This document shows, piece after piece, positions 12,001 through 19,001 of a stretch of 64,000 nt of DNA (position 1 is its first letter; each line of letters begins with the position of its first letter). The position numbers were made by a program, and so were the translations under genes. Location of the stretch: contig MAAL01000115.1 of assembly GCA_002163245.1 (NCBI GenBank), positions 44,023-108,022 on the forward strand. The letters run 5' to 3'. The stretch comes from Gammaproteobacteria bacterium 42_54_T18. GTDB lineage: Bacteria > Pseudomonadota > Gammaproteobacteria > Pseudomonadales > Ketobacteraceae. The notes beneath the pieces were generated by a model. That model worked only from the letters and a program-made list of their open reading frames with translations. It made no database searches and was not told where the DNA came from.

Positions 12001-14627
12001 ACAAAGCGATCTGCAGTTAGATCCGGACGGCGTAGGTAACCTCGCGCAAGACCTAGCTCTCCTCCTAAATATAACTCGCCAATCGCTCCGGGTAACGTGA
12101 GACTTAAATCTTGATTTAATACATAAGCCGTACGTTCACCGACAGGGACACCAATTGGAGCATAACCTTCTACAATTTCAGTATCCGATCTTGCATCCCA
12201 CAACAACGGAGTCACAACCGTTTCTGTGGGGCCATAGCCATTTTTGAAGTATTTAGGTTTTAATGCATGGCGCGCCAAATCAAAACTTTCCCGAGACATC
12301 GCATCACCACCAAAGCAATAGGTTCTCACGGCTGGTGGATTACCTACTGCATTCGCGTGCTCGGCTAACTGCTTTAAATATACTGGAGGGAAAGTAACCT
12401 CTGTCACAGCATGGTGATGTAGTCGGTTATAGGTTTCTTCTACCGTCCACATGTCTTCACCGCGAAGAATTACACTACCGCCATGACTTAATGCCGTCAT
12501 CCAACGCTCATGCGCCCCATCAAAAGAGAACGACATAAAAATCATTTCTCGTGATGTTTCTGACATACCATAACGCTGACCAATACCTTTACAGTGCATT
12601 GCAATCGCACCCCGGGTAATTTGCACGCCTTTGGGCTGCCCTGTAGAACCGGAGGTATAGATCACATAAGCGGTATTATCCGCTGACACCTTAATATCAA
12701 CGGGTTCTTTCGTATTGTACGAGCGAGAATCGAGAACGGATACGATATTGTGATGCGGGACAGACCAGGCAAAACCTAGCACATTATCTGAATCAGATAG
12801 AAGGTGTGTCATTTCACTATCATCAACCAAATATGCTAACCGACTTTCTGGATAGGATAAATCTAACGGCACATAGACCGCTCCGGCTTTAAGCACACCA
12901 AGATAGGCAACTAATAAAGAAACACATCTAGGTAATGCGATACCCACATGCATTTCGGGTTTAACGCCTTGTGCTAGCAAATACTGCGCTAATTGATTCG
13001 ACTGTTCCTCAAGTTGGTGATAAGAAAGTTCTGAATCACCTTCTATAACCGCTGCCTTGTTAGGGTAACGCTCTCCCATGGCAGAAATCACTTCTAGAAT
13101 TGAAGTTCGATCAGGGCTAGGTTCAGGTTCAGTACCTCTACCCAACGTAAAAAGCTGTTGACGTTCCTGATCCGAAAGAATATCAAACTCACCGATAGCC
13201 ACACTGGAATCAAGAACCATCTGATTCAATATCGAAATGTAACGATCCGCAAGACGCTCGATAGTATCTAACTTAAATAACCCCTTTGCATACCGAAACA
13301 TTGCCGATAACTTGCCATCATATGACGCTTGCGTTTCTAAAGTCAGGTCAAATTGCGCACACCCCTTGTCTAATTCTAGTGAACTGACTTCCAGACCTTG
13401 AATATCATGCGTCTTTTTACCAACGTGTCCCAAGTGATTAAACATCACCTGGAACAAAGGGTTGTGACCTAGACTCCGTTCTAGGTTTAATGCATCAACA
13501 AGAATATCAAAGGGCAAATCTTGATGTTTTTGTGCTCCTTGGGTAATTACTTTACATTGATCAAGTAAATTATCAAACGAAGTGGATCCACAAATTTGTG
13601 CAGGGAAAACTTGGGTATTTACGAAAAAACCAATAACTCCAGCCGTTTCTTCTCGATGCCTATTGGCATTTGGAATGCCTATACGAATACTCTCTTGCCC
13701 CGTATAACGAAACAATAATATTTGAAATGCTGTCAGAAAAACCATACAAGGCGTCATATTCTTACTACGTGCAAAACTCCTTAGGTTTTTATCCAATTCC
13801 TCTGGAAAGTTAACGCCATACTCCGCAGCTTTATATTCAACTTCAGGATCACGAAAAAAATCAGTTGGCAACGACAATACCGGATGTTCATTACCCAATA
13901 ATCCTGTCCAATACGACAGTTGGCGCTCCTGTTCTCCTGCCTCCATCCAATTTCTTTGCCATATTGCATAATCTGAATACTGAATAGGCATCTCTGGCAA
14001 ACTAGCGACGCCACCTTGCATCCATGCCTGATATTGTTGTACAAATTCAGCTAATACTATTTGCATTGACCAATGATCAGAAACAATATGATGCATCACA
14101 TTAACCATCAGATGCTCATTATCACTTACCCTAAAGAGTGACACTCGCAAAAGCGGGTCTTGTTGCAAATCAAAAGGCTTGTTGATTAAATCGTTAATGT
14201 AACCTTCAGCAGCTTCTTCTGGATGCTCAATATTTCGTAAATCTAAACAAGGAACATCAACAGATAACTCTGACACTACTCGTTGTTCGGGTAACCCCAA
14301 ATCATTTGCATAAAACTGAGTGCGAGCAACATCGTGGCGAGAAACCAATTCCTGAATACTGTCCCGAAAAGCGTCGATATTTAAATCACCACGCAATCGT
14401 AATCCGAGAGCTATGTGGTAAGCCGTGCTTTTTGAATCCAATTTCCAAAGGAACCATTGACGCTGCTGTGCATAAGACAACGTAGAATCAGCGCCATTTT
14501 GTTGTTGAACTATAGGTAAATTAGCAAAGTCTAAATTTTTACTTTTTAACGCCTTTAGGAATGACTTACGTTTCTCAGCCGGCAATTTCATAAAACGTTG
14601 TGCTATAACTAACTTACCATTACTCAT
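1..14627 (-). CDS. Multimodular NRPS for a hydroxamate siderophore (3' part beyond window)
   Basis: About 4,875 codons are open from the ATG at 14627 to the left edge. Approximate domains: C1 14.5-13.2 kb (HHIVSDHWS near 14080), A1 13.1-11.6, T1 (GGDSI near 11470), C2 11.3-10.0 (HHIISDAWS), A2 9.9-8.4, T2 near 8270, C3 8.1-6.8 (HHIISDAWS), A3 6.7-5.2, T3 near 5060, E3 4.9-3.6 (HHLVIDGVSW), C4 3.5-2.2 (MQKGMLFHS start, HHLLSDGWS), A4 2.1-0.55, T4 near 450, and the beginning of E4. Pocket residues aligned by eye to PheA give DGETCGGVTK for A1 and A3, resembling hydroxyornithine codes, and DVWHVSLIDK for A2 and A4, a serine code. The inferred chain is hydroxyornithine, Ser, D-hydroxyornithine, D-Ser, then more. 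It begins with a C domain, so an N-terminal acyl group is possible. The shine-dalgarno is weak. No thioesterase is visible. Confidence 0.95.
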   Translation of the reverse strand, partial: MSNGKLVIAQRFMKLPAEKRKSFLKALKSKNLDFANLPIVQQQNGADSTLSYAQQRQWFLWKLDSKSTAYHIALGLRLRGDLNIDAFRDSIQELVSRHDVARTQFYANDLGLPEQRVVSELSVDVPCLDLRNIEHPEEAAEGYINDLINKPFDLQQDPLLRVSLFRVSDNEHLMVNVMHHIVSDHWSMQIVLAEFVQQYQAWMQGGVASLPEMPIQYSDYAIWQRNWMEAGEQERQLSYWTGLLGNEHPVLSLPTDFFRDPEVEYKAAEYGVNFPEELDKNLRSFARSKNMTPCMVFLTAFQILLFRYTGQESIRIGIPNANRHREETAGVIGFFVNTQVFPAQICGSTSFDNLLDQCKVITQGAQKHQDLPFDILVDALNLERSLGHNPLFQVMFNHLGHVGKKTHDIQGLEVSSLELDKGCAQFDLTLETQASYDGKLSAMFRYAKGLFKLDTIERLADRYISILNQMVLDSSVAIGEFDILSDQERQQLFTLGRGTEPEPSPDRTSILEVISAMGERYPNKAAVIEGDSELSYHQLEEQSNQLAQYLLAQGVKPEMHVGIALPRCVSLLVAYLGVLKAGAVYVPLDLSYPESRLAYLVDDSEMTHLLSDSDNVLGFAWSVPHHNIVSVLDSRSYNTKEPVDIKVSADNTAYVIYTSGSTGQPKGVQITRGAIAMHCKGIGQRYGMSETSREMIFMSFSFDGAHERWMTALSHGGSVILRGEDMWTVEETYNRLHHHAVTEVTFPPVYLKQLAEHANAVGNPPAVRTYCFGGDAMSRESFDLARHALKPKYFKNGYGPTETVVTPLLWDARSDTEIVEGYAPIGVPVGERTAYVLNQDLSLTLPGAIGELYLGGELGLARGYLRRPDLTADRFVANPFVSPDCRQGERLYRTGDLVRWNTEGQLEYLGRIDHQVKIRGFRIELGEIESQLLAQEGIKQAVVVADEGATGTRLVAYISLIAGSSLNNSTVRSVLGESLPDYMVPAVVMVLDALPVNNNGKIDRKALPDPVFESAIEYEAPIGGVEEDLAEIWKQVLGVDRVGRFDNFFELGGDSIISLKVISQARTKKMHLEVRQIFQCQTIQSLAEAISTQDSSALSQHTIKKLPEPSSVLSFAQQRQWFLWKLNPKSDAYHISGILRLIGDLNKGALEESFSYLVSRHTSLRTVFKEDDEGNSRQEVLPEAGFVLVYQDLTDLPEDVKETKTDRVVAELTKRPFDLTTGPLIRVGLLKCEKNEHLLVVVMHHIISDAWSMEIITRESMTSYYHLASGQPILLAPIDIDYSDYAQWQHDWFAAEEEKKQLDYWTSQLGDEHPALSLATDLPRRLDGVYTTSSHFVDLSPTLSSQLQQFSKDNGQTLFSVLLASWQLLLNRYSGQSDIRVGVPIANRHNAQTQDVVGFFINTQVMRTLITPDMLVSDVLGKVKEAVVGAQAYQDLPFEKLVDALQLDRDLGQQPLFQVMMSHRQEDDTSIISLTGLEIETVALSGQNTQFDLVLYTHEKSDNRIGFELTYASELFSKGRITEFAGFYVGILKGILSKSDEMVSEFIRLDAKTELDIIRQCSNENTHLYRNAIHDVIAQQSVISANEIALIFEGDSLTYSTLNKRSNQLSHYLISENVKPEDKVGIALDRSIEMVIGLLAIMKAGAAYVPIDPSLPVGRMEYIIDNSGLSLLLSHSHLFDRLPIINTVNNVVTIVELDRLDSHSYSDVNPDVALIPESVAYVIYTSGSTGQPKGVANTHKAIYNRLAWMQQAYQLTKNDNVLQKTPFGFDVSVWEFFWPLMYGAKLVVASPGVHQDPKKLIDLISEREISTLHFVPSMLQAFIAEVDAITCTSIKTIVCSGEALAAEVQSEALRKLPQAKLYNLYGPTEAAIDVTHWTCDGDAERSVPIGSPISDTSTLVLDSSLNIVPRGVVGELYLGGIGLARGYVNRADLTAERFIANPFSSTHFDGGERLYRTGDLARWNTNNQLEYLGRIDHQVKIRGFRIELGEIEAQLLAQRDIQEAVVVAGEGPSGTRLIAYISLIHESDIESETIKNVLSEEVPDYMVPTRIIVLENLPLSNNGKIDRKALPKVTFESTTAYAKPEGEVEERLAEIWKIVLDVGVVGRFDNFFDLGGDSIVSLRVISQARTKGLHVEVRDIFEHQTLEALAEVISQQDEGKLSTHTIDKLEEPSKLLSFAQQRQWFLWKLSPKSNAYHIPAILQLTGQLDIDALEKSFSNLIARHESLRTIFKEDEQGESWQEVLPETLFSIEHSDLREYKNDVLSEEFQEKQSGVISSLTHTPFDLGKGPLLRVGLLALSENKHQLVVVMHHIISDAWSMEIITRESMAHYYQLVSNTPRMTSPIDIRYSDYAAWQHDWFLGEEEKRQMDYWLAQLGDTHPVLSLPTDYPRTVEGVYTTQVLALDFPEDLSQQLNRYAKAESQTVFSLLLAGWQLLLNRYTGLDDIRVGVPIANRHHAQTQDLVGFFINTQVMRTVILPQMTVNDVRLSVKEAVLGAQAHQDLPFEKLVDALNLDRNLGQQPLFQVMMNHQRIRQDSAAGLPGLAVESIPLDGQNAQFDLVLNTQEKDGNQIGFEFTYAKELFSPETIALLAERYITVITTLIDDPHSLVCDCDLLSLKENERLMALGRGSDSCLNRTPIDDVISAMGEIYPHKSAVIEGDTELTYHQLEEQSNQLAHYLLAQGVKPEMHVGIALPRCISLLVAYLGVLKTGAAYVPLDLSYPESRLAYLVDDSEMAHLISDSDNVLGFAKSVPHHNIVSVISSYSHSQSQSYSVEKPVGINVSADNTAYVIYTSGSTGQPKGVQITRGAIAMHCKGIGQRYGMSETSREMIFMSFSFDGAHERWMTALSHGGSVILRGEEMWTVEETYNRLHHHAVTEVTFPPVYLKQLAEHANAIGNPPAVRTYCFGGDAMSRESFDLARHALKPKYFKNGYGPTETVVTPLLWDAGSDTEIVEGYAPIGVPVGERTAYVLNQDLSLTLPGAIGELYLGGELGLARGYLRRPDLTADRFVANPFVSSDCNQGERLYRTGDLVRWNTEGQLEYLGRIDHQVKIRGFRIELGEIESQLLAQKGIKQAVVIADEGPTGTRLVAYISLSHSSSLGNSSVRSVLGESLPDYMVPAVVMVLDALPVNNNGKIDRKALPEAVFESAAEYKDPEGTTEVDLAEIWKNVLGVDRVGRFDNFFELGGDSIISLQIVARMRQLGYLLTPRQMFEKQSIAELAAVLVRSEDVFDIEQDVSGEVDLLPIQQSFFATELTERSHWNQAVLLRSQDRLDIEAVQRAIEAVVELHDALRLRYSRLESGAWAQAYRDYNSELCRDYLWTNDVAIAGIEGICQEAQCSLDITQGPLMRVVAMQVEDGSARLFFAIHHLVIDGVSWRILLEDFQTAYYQLVNGQSITLPSKSSSYQQWAKEIAEYPTHYSHEYEYWKTLLGASNELPKDDTTISNPESKGKQTLGVQRITIGLDKEKTEALLQDVPAAYRTQINDVLLTALSRALHQWTGEPRVLIDLEGHGREDINARIDLSHTVGWFTSLFPLALDGRGTYAEGLTRVKEDLRSLPNKGVGFGAFKYYGSQEQKDTLALLPAAQVVFNYLGQMDNSFNEASLWQPAEEKTGNATALSTPLSHAVSINGGILGGELTLEITYHSDDFNQATVEFFGSLFTKELQELIAHCTSGVRGLTPSDVPLSKLDQGEIDALSLDVANIDDIYPLSPMQKGMLFHSLYAPEGTAYLNQLRLDMTDLDEEKFKAAWQQVGNRHGVLRTGFITDREEPLQYVAKSVEIHWRSLDWCNKTIDDLAVGHEVALAALAKSQLEQGLALEEPGLSRVIVIQLTDNTHHLIWTNHHLLSDGWSLSRQMGEVLMAYEGHTLPPVQSQYRDYIAWLEKQNHQENLIYWQQQVDLLDAPTYLSGALSDGKPVEQQSNVEQKSTVDKTYEEYAISLSEQDTERLQAFSQNNHVTVNTLVQGIWSLVISRYTGQDNVCFGATTSGRPTDLPFAEESLGMFINTIPVITEIKPGMEIRNWLQELQRISLNSRDYEYTPLYDIQKLAAKRMELGKEGLFDNILVFENYPIAETMKEVAPKKTQFAIRDIREETNFALTVLFSLAEGGTLNVGCKHDLSVISRKVIVKLFTQFTHGLMSLTQGETQYVSDVEFVTQEERAALYKNSINEHNFTYEKPIHACITEQATKTPEAIALIFENKALSYAELTTESNRLAHYLVSKGVRPEDSVGIAVERSVEMVVGLLAIIKTGAAYVPIDPALPSARMEYIIDNSGLTLLLSQSHIENTLPGKNKIPGVSVISLDTLDTQGHSKTDPEVALSCESAMYVIYTSGSTGQPKGVVNTHGALYNRLSWMQEAYGLTENDNVLQKTPFGFDVSVWEFFWPLMVGAKLVVASPGIHQEPQKLIDVINNNRITTLHFVPSMLQAFIVEPTVKSCESLKTIVCSGEALPAEVQADTLSRLPQANLYNLYGPTEAAIDVTHWTCNGDANSAVPIGRPISDTSTFVLDSALNIVPHGVVGELYLGGAGLARGYVNRPGLTAERFVANPFVDIESVVGDRLYRTGDLVRWNTENQLEYVGRIDHQVKIRGFRIELGEIESQILAHPEVREAVVVADTDGAGTRLVAYISLVKGSAINTDILKSILKDGLPEYMVPSIIIELDTLPLNNNGKIDRKLLPKAAFERANEYVVPVGEVEITLAGIWQTVLGIETVGRFDNFFELGGDSIISLQIVARVRQSGYLLTPRLMFEKQNIAELATGLVCSEDVFDIEQTVSGDVDLLPIQQAFFEKDMVERSHWNQAVLLSSLESLDPHAIRQAFDAIIEHHDVLRMNYQRLESGDWVQRYQEYSATQFDDGLWQKNVTLDGIEALCELAQSS
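5845..5921. repeat. 77-bp exact repeat copy inside adenylation domain A3
   Basis: This stretch of A3 is identical at nucleotide level to 12253-12329 in A1. Flanking sequence is also highly similar, including an identical run of about 55 bp coding for the region just before the A4 motif (around 6090 and 12510). It reflects duplication or conversion between the two hydroxyornithine-type A domains. Confidence 0.85.
12253..12329. repeat. 77-bp exact repeat copy inside adenylation domain A1
   Basis: Partner of 5845-5921 (same orientation, about 6.4 kb apart). The two mark the most conserved part of the A1/A3 pair. They could recombine, which would delete or add two modules, and they are a likely place for short-read misassembly. 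Confidence 0.85.
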
Positions 14628-14727
14628 AATTCATTCCACGTTGGTCAACGTAATACCTTTATTGCATTACACTCAACAGTTATCGATCAGTTGTAACTTT
14701 CACTTCATATATGGTTTACCAAAGGTA

Positions 14728-17088
14728 CTACCAACTGTACGTGGCACTACTCTTAATCTCTCGACCATACCCATAAAAACACGTAAACGCATCACAAGAC
14801 GCGTCATACTCTTTATCGAGAACATTATTAATATTCATAGCAAGTTTTAGCCCCCCAGTTTGATAATGCATACTCATATCCATCAAGGTATAACTTTCGC
14901 TTTTCCCCGTAGCTATGGGGTCTCCAATAACGTCATCTAATAATGGTTCAACCAAATCAAAAATAGCTCCATATTCCGCGGGGACAAATGCCTCGATTTG
15001 CGCTTTCGCATCAAATACCGTCGTCACATCCTGTGTATATCGACTCTCCCCTGTATAACGCAATCCCACTCCCATCCCCATTCCACGAAGCATTCCTGAT
15101 CGTTTTGTATAATCGAGCCACAACCCAGCACTACTTTTCGGTTGTTGTGAAACCGGAGTTCCCTTTTCCCAAGCTCTCAATGTTTTTGTAACTTTGGCAT
15201 CTGTATAGGTATAGTTCGCTCTAAGATCCAGCCCCCATCCTAAACTTAACATTGCCTCCATTTCAAAACCAAGGGCATTAATTTCCCCGGTTTGATATTT
15301 AACGTTGTTTTGGTCACTTACAATTACATTCTTTTTTGTCAAATCGTAAACAGCTATTGCGAAGAAACTTCCCGAGTTCCGAGGTTGATATTTTAGACCC
15401 AGCTCAATTTGCTCACCAAATTCTGGATCAAAAGCTTCACCAGTCAACTCATTCGTATCTGTGGTTGGATTAAATGATTCGCTATAACTGATGTAAGGTG
15501 CCAAGCCATCATCAAAGAGATAGAGAAAACCTGCCCGACCAGAGAACGCTGTGTCACTATAGCTATTATCAAATTCAACATATTCTCCAGAACTAATTCG
15601 TTCTCCACTCGAATCATTGCTGAATTTGTCATAACGACCACCAAGCGTCATCTGTAGACGCTCAGTCACATCCAGTTGACTTTGTAAATAAACACCAACC
15701 TGATGACTATCAACCTCTCTATCATAGGTCAAGGCAAGGTCATCAATAGGAAGTCCATATTGAGGATTTAGAAAACTCAAAGGCGGGGCATTACCATCAT
15801 AACGAACCTCGTCCGCACGAGATGTTTTTACATCGACCCCCAACAGCAATGTATGATCCATGCCAGCCAATAAAAAATCCCCCTGAACAAAACTATCTAG
15901 CCCCACCCCTTGCACCGATTCTTCAACACTAAGAGAATTACGCAGAAGCGAACCATCAACAACATTTCCAAATATTGTGTTTATTACGTCGTAGTCTAGC
16001 GAAATATCATCAAATCTAAATTTTTGTTTAAATGACCAACCGTCATTAAATACATGCACAAACTCATAGCCTAGCGACGAATAAACCCGATCAAATTGGT
16101 CAAAATCAGGTTCGCCAATAAAAAAATCTCGCGCTATATCATAGGTAGGTATTGAAAAATCCACTCCAAAAATACCTGCTACCGATTTAGCTACTTTTTC
16201 GAATCGGCCAACAAGATCCGGCATATATGACGAGGTATGTATGTTAAAGCTACTAACAATGTCATCTTTTTGATAGGAAGAAAATAGCGTTAAATCTGAA
16301 CGGCTATTGATATGCCATGATATTGATGGTGCAACAAAGAAGCGCTCTTGATAATTTTCGTCGACTTGCGTATCGGTCTCGCTACCCGCTAACGTCAACC
16401 GATAAAGTACATCACCAAAATCATCTAATTGACCACCAAAATCACCTCCAAGCTTTATAAAATTGTTTGACCCTACGTCTACCCTTACTTCCTGTAATGG
16501 ATCGTAAGCCGGCCTTTTCGTCACAGCATTAACAAACCCTCCGGGCAGCCCCTGCCCATACAGAACTGACATCGGTCCGCGAATAACCTCTACACGCTCT
16601 AACATATAAGGATCAACCCGCGCACTACCAAAATAACTTGACGTAAGCTTAAGGCCATCTCTATAAACAAGGCTTGATGAGGAAAAACCTCGCAGGCTTA
16701 ACCAATCATAACGAGGGTCATAACCATTCGGAACGCTTACACCCGGAGTATAGCGAATCGCTTCCTCTACAGTTGTTACATTTCTTGCCTCAAGCTGTTC
16801 CTTACTCACAACTGAAATTGATTGAGGTGTCTTTAATATGGCGGTATCGGTTTTCGTAGCAGAAGAACTACGCTTAGCTGCATATCCTTCAACAGGGCCT
16901 TCCGCCTTTTCAATTGGGAATGAATCTACTATTTTTAATGTATCTAGTGTTAACACATCAGAACCAAAATCAAGTACCTCTTCGGCACAAACAACAGATC
17001 CCCCCCATAAAACTAACAGTAACAAGGCCCTCATCCTCTTGATTTGAACCCCTCCTCCCGTTACTAATAAAATATTGGTGCGTTTCAT
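14728..17088 (-). CDS. TonB-dependent siderophore receptor
   Basis: This outer-membrane receptor most likely imports the ferric siderophore made by the adjacent NRPS. The frame opens at 17124, but the ATG at 17088 (MKRTNILL) has AGGGA six bases upstream and is preferred, giving 786 residues. A hydrophobic signal segment (RALLLLVLWGGSVVCA) is followed by a plug domain (TPQSISVVSKEQ, RGFSSSSLVYRDG, IRGPMSVLYGQGLPGG) and a long beta-barrel ending in a C-terminal Trp, as is usual for outer-membrane barrels. No N-terminal signalling (STN) domain is visible, so FecIR-type cell-surface signalling is unlikely. It lies 100 bp upstream of the NRPS start and in the same direction, so co-transcription is probable. 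Best match is the FpvA/FhuA/FoxA-like group; the actual ligand is inferred from context. Confidence 0.92.
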   Translation of the reverse strand: MKRTNILLVTGGGVQIKRMRALLLLVLWGGSVVCAEEVLDFGSDVLTLDTLKIVDSFPIEKAEGPVEGYAAKRSSSATKTDTAILKTPQSISVVSKEQLEARNVTTVEEAIRYTPGVSVPNGYDPRYDWLSLRGFSSSSLVYRDGLKLTSSYFGSARVDPYMLERVEVIRGPMSVLYGQGLPGGFVNAVTKRPAYDPLQEVRVDVGSNNFIKLGGDFGGQLDDFGDVLYRLTLAGSETDTQVDENYQERFFVAPSISWHINSRSDLTLFSSYQKDDIVSSFNIHTSSYMPDLVGRFEKVAKSVAGIFGVDFSIPTYDIARDFFIGEPDFDQFDRVYSSLGYEFVHVFNDGWSFKQKFRFDDISLDYDVINTIFGNVVDGSLLRNSLSVEESVQGVGLDSFVQGDFLLAGMDHTLLLGVDVKTSRADEVRYDGNAPPLSFLNPQYGLPIDDLALTYDREVDSHQVGVYLQSQLDVTERLQMTLGGRYDKFSNDSSGERISSGEYVEFDNSYSDTAFSGRAGFLYLFDDGLAPYISYSESFNPTTDTNELTGEAFDPEFGEQIELGLKYQPRNSGSFFAIAVYDLTKKNVIVSDQNNVKYQTGEINALGFEMEAMLSLGWGLDLRANYTYTDAKVTKTLRAWEKGTPVSQQPKSSAGLWLDYTKRSGMLRGMGMGVGLRYTGESRYTQDVTTVFDAKAQIEAFVPAEYGAIFDLVEPLLDDVIGDPIATGKSESYTLMDMSMHYQTGGLKLAMNINNVLDKEYDASCDAFTCFYGYGREIKSSATYSW

Positions 17089-17294
17089 ACAGTTCCCTAA
17101 CATAGTTCTTTTATGTATATCCAATCATCTAAATATGGCATATGCGAATACAGAAAAATCATTCGTAATGTGGAAATTACGGTATCAACTAACTATTGTT
17201 ACTTTTTGATATCCGCAAAAATCTATGGTAACAAGAGGTATAGGATCTATTCGAGCAGCACTACCTTCCGCGTAGGAAAGGCAGTACATAACTA

Positions 17295-17519
17295 TCAGTT
17301 CACAGAAGATTCTGAAGATTCCTGCATGAATTTACGCAAACTCAATGGCCGCATATCCGTCCAATTAATATTTACATATTCAAGACATTCCGCTTTATCC
17401 CCCAAGAATCCAGAATCACGCCACCCTCCCGGAATGGCCTTATACTCAGGCCAAAGTGAATATTGCTCTTCATGATTAACTAGCACTCGAAATGTTGCAT
17501 TTTCATTATCAAAACTCAT
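17295..17519 (-). CDS. MbtH-like NRPS accessory protein
   Basis: A 74-residue protein carrying the full MbtH signature: NHEEQYSLWP, then P-GW, a conserved Cys and Tyr, and WTDMRPLSLR near residue 55-65. MbtH proteins bind adenylation domains and are needed for solubility or activity of many siderophore NRPSs. The ATG is preceded by AAAGGG about nine bases away. It sits between the monooxygenase and the receptor in the same leftward operon, so its partner is probably the giant NRPS. The 206 bp between it and the receptor start contain no convincing gene. Confidence 0.97.
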   Translation of the reverse strand: MSFDNENATFRVLVNHEEQYSLWPEYKAIPGGWRDSGFLGDKAECLEYVNINWTDMRPLSLRKFMQESSESSVN

Positions 17520-17592
17520 TTCAACAAACCCTTTGATATCTATATCTCAAAACATTGTAACTAAAATTTTTAACTAATAGCCAGGCATTCGC

Positions 17593-18927
17593 TTACTCTA
17601 CTGTGTCCACAATAGAGCTAGAAAACGTTTTTCCGGATTGCTGTTTAACCAAATGTGCATACAAGGATTCAGCTATTTCATCAGATCTAATCGCCAAAAC
17701 AGACAGTAAAGTATCACTCAAGCCATGCGTAGATTGACAAAAACCTTGCATATACAACGCAGCATCACAGCGTTCATCCGTTTTAATACGATAATCACGG
17801 TCGACTTCAAAATCCCCCAAATATTCAGCCATAGGTGCCAAAAGTTCTTTATAGTGCTTTCGCTTATAACCCGTCGCTAGAATCACAAGGTCATACTGCT
17901 TTGTGCTATCCGTCCCGTCTGCCATATTATGCAAACTCAACTCGACACCTTGATCAGTAGCTTCTGCACTATTAACCGATGTTAAACAATCGAATGCATG
18001 ACGCTGCAAATCAGAAACTTTCTGACGATAAAAAATGGAGTAAATACGGTCAATTAACTCAATATCTACAACCGAATAGTTTGTATTGTGATATTCATTA
18101 ACTAAGCGTTCTCTATCTTCAGAAGCCAGGTTATAAATCACATCGGTAAAATCTGGAGAGAATATTTCGTTCACAAATGGACTTGAATCTGCAGGCTTCA
18201 GCGCCGATGCTCGCATAATCATATCCACTTGCACTGATGGATAACTATCATTAAGATCTATAAATGCTTCAGCTGCACTTTGTCCCCCTCCAACAATTGC
18301 AATGCGCATTGACTTTCCTTTACCACAAGGCTGAGTCAACATACGCTGCAAATATTGAGAATGGTGAAATACTCGACCATCATCCTTTAATCCTTTAAAC
18401 TCCTCTGGAATGCTCGGCGTTCCTCCGCTACCAAGCACTACAGAGCGTGCTGTTTTTTCAAACTGATTACCTAATACATCACGAGAAATAACTCGCAATT
18501 CATTGACCTTTTCCTGCTTAAAGATCGGCTCAATTGAAACCACTTCTTCACCATAGCTACTTGACTGAGAGAAATGCCCCGCCACCCAGCGCAGGTAGTC
18601 GTTAAACTCCATTCTGCACGGATAAAATGTCCCCAAATTAATAAAATCTACGAGCCTTCCTTGAGCATGAAGGTAATTTACAAATGAATAATGACTTGTT
18701 GGGTTTCTTAGTGAAACCAAATCCTTTAAAAAGGAAATTTGCAATTCACTCTGTGAAATCAGAGTGTTTCCGTGCCAACTATAATCACTTTGTTTGTCGA
18801 GGAACAGTGAATTCAGATTCCCCTGTGACTTGGATCTTTCGTCAATAGCTACCGCCAATGCAATATTAGACGGACCAAAACCAACACCAATTAGATCATA
18901 AACAACAGACTCAACAGACTTTTTCAT
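17593..18927 (-). CDS. pvdA: L-ornithine N5-monooxygenase (PvdA/SidA family)
   Basis: This flavin-dependent hydroxylase would convert ornithine to N5-hydroxyornithine, the precursor of the hydroxamate groups. The 444-residue protein has an N-terminal FAD site (DLIGVGFGPSNIALAVAI), the family-specific stretch LQISFLKDLVSLRNPTS, a central NADPH site (IAIVGGGQSAAEA near residue 210) and the C-terminal ATGYKRK motif. Length matches PvdA. A lysine hydroxylase (IucD) is possible from fold alone, but the two hydroxyornithine-type A domains in the neighbouring NRPS favour ornithine. It is 74 bp upstream of mbtH and just downstream of the exporter gene. Confidence 0.93.
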   Translation of the reverse strand: MKKSVESVVYDLIGVGFGPSNIALAVAIDERSKSQGNLNSLFLDKQSDYSWHGNTLISQSELQISFLKDLVSLRNPTSHYSFVNYLHAQGRLVDFINLGTFYPCRMEFNDYLRWVAGHFSQSSSYGEEVVSIEPIFKQEKVNELRVISRDVLGNQFEKTARSVVLGSGGTPSIPEEFKGLKDDGRVFHHSQYLQRMLTQPCGKGKSMRIAIVGGGQSAAEAFIDLNDSYPSVQVDMIMRASALKPADSSPFVNEIFSPDFTDVIYNLASEDRERLVNEYHNTNYSVVDIELIDRIYSIFYRQKVSDLQRHAFDCLTSVNSAEATDQGVELSLHNMADGTDSTKQYDLVILATGYKRKHYKELLAPMAEYLGDFEVDRDYRIKTDERCDAALYMQGFCQSTHGLSDTLLSVLAIRSDEIAESLYAHLVKQQSGKTFSSSIVDTVE

Positions 18928-19001
18928 TTCTTAACCCTTCCATTAACATATAACTAATATTTTTTAATTATTAAAAACACCAAAAAGTTAGCACAACATT
19001 T

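Noticed and set aside
259..13500. Many short plus-strand and minus-strand open frames of 60-200 codons within 1-14.6 kb
   Set aside because: They overlap the continuous NRPS frame, lack ribosome sites and repeat in the same place in each module, so they are shadows of the large gene.
17113..17475. Plus-strand frame of 120 codons across the MbtH gene and its downstream gap
   Set aside because: It runs antisense to the clear MbtH gene and has no family resemblance or ribosome site.
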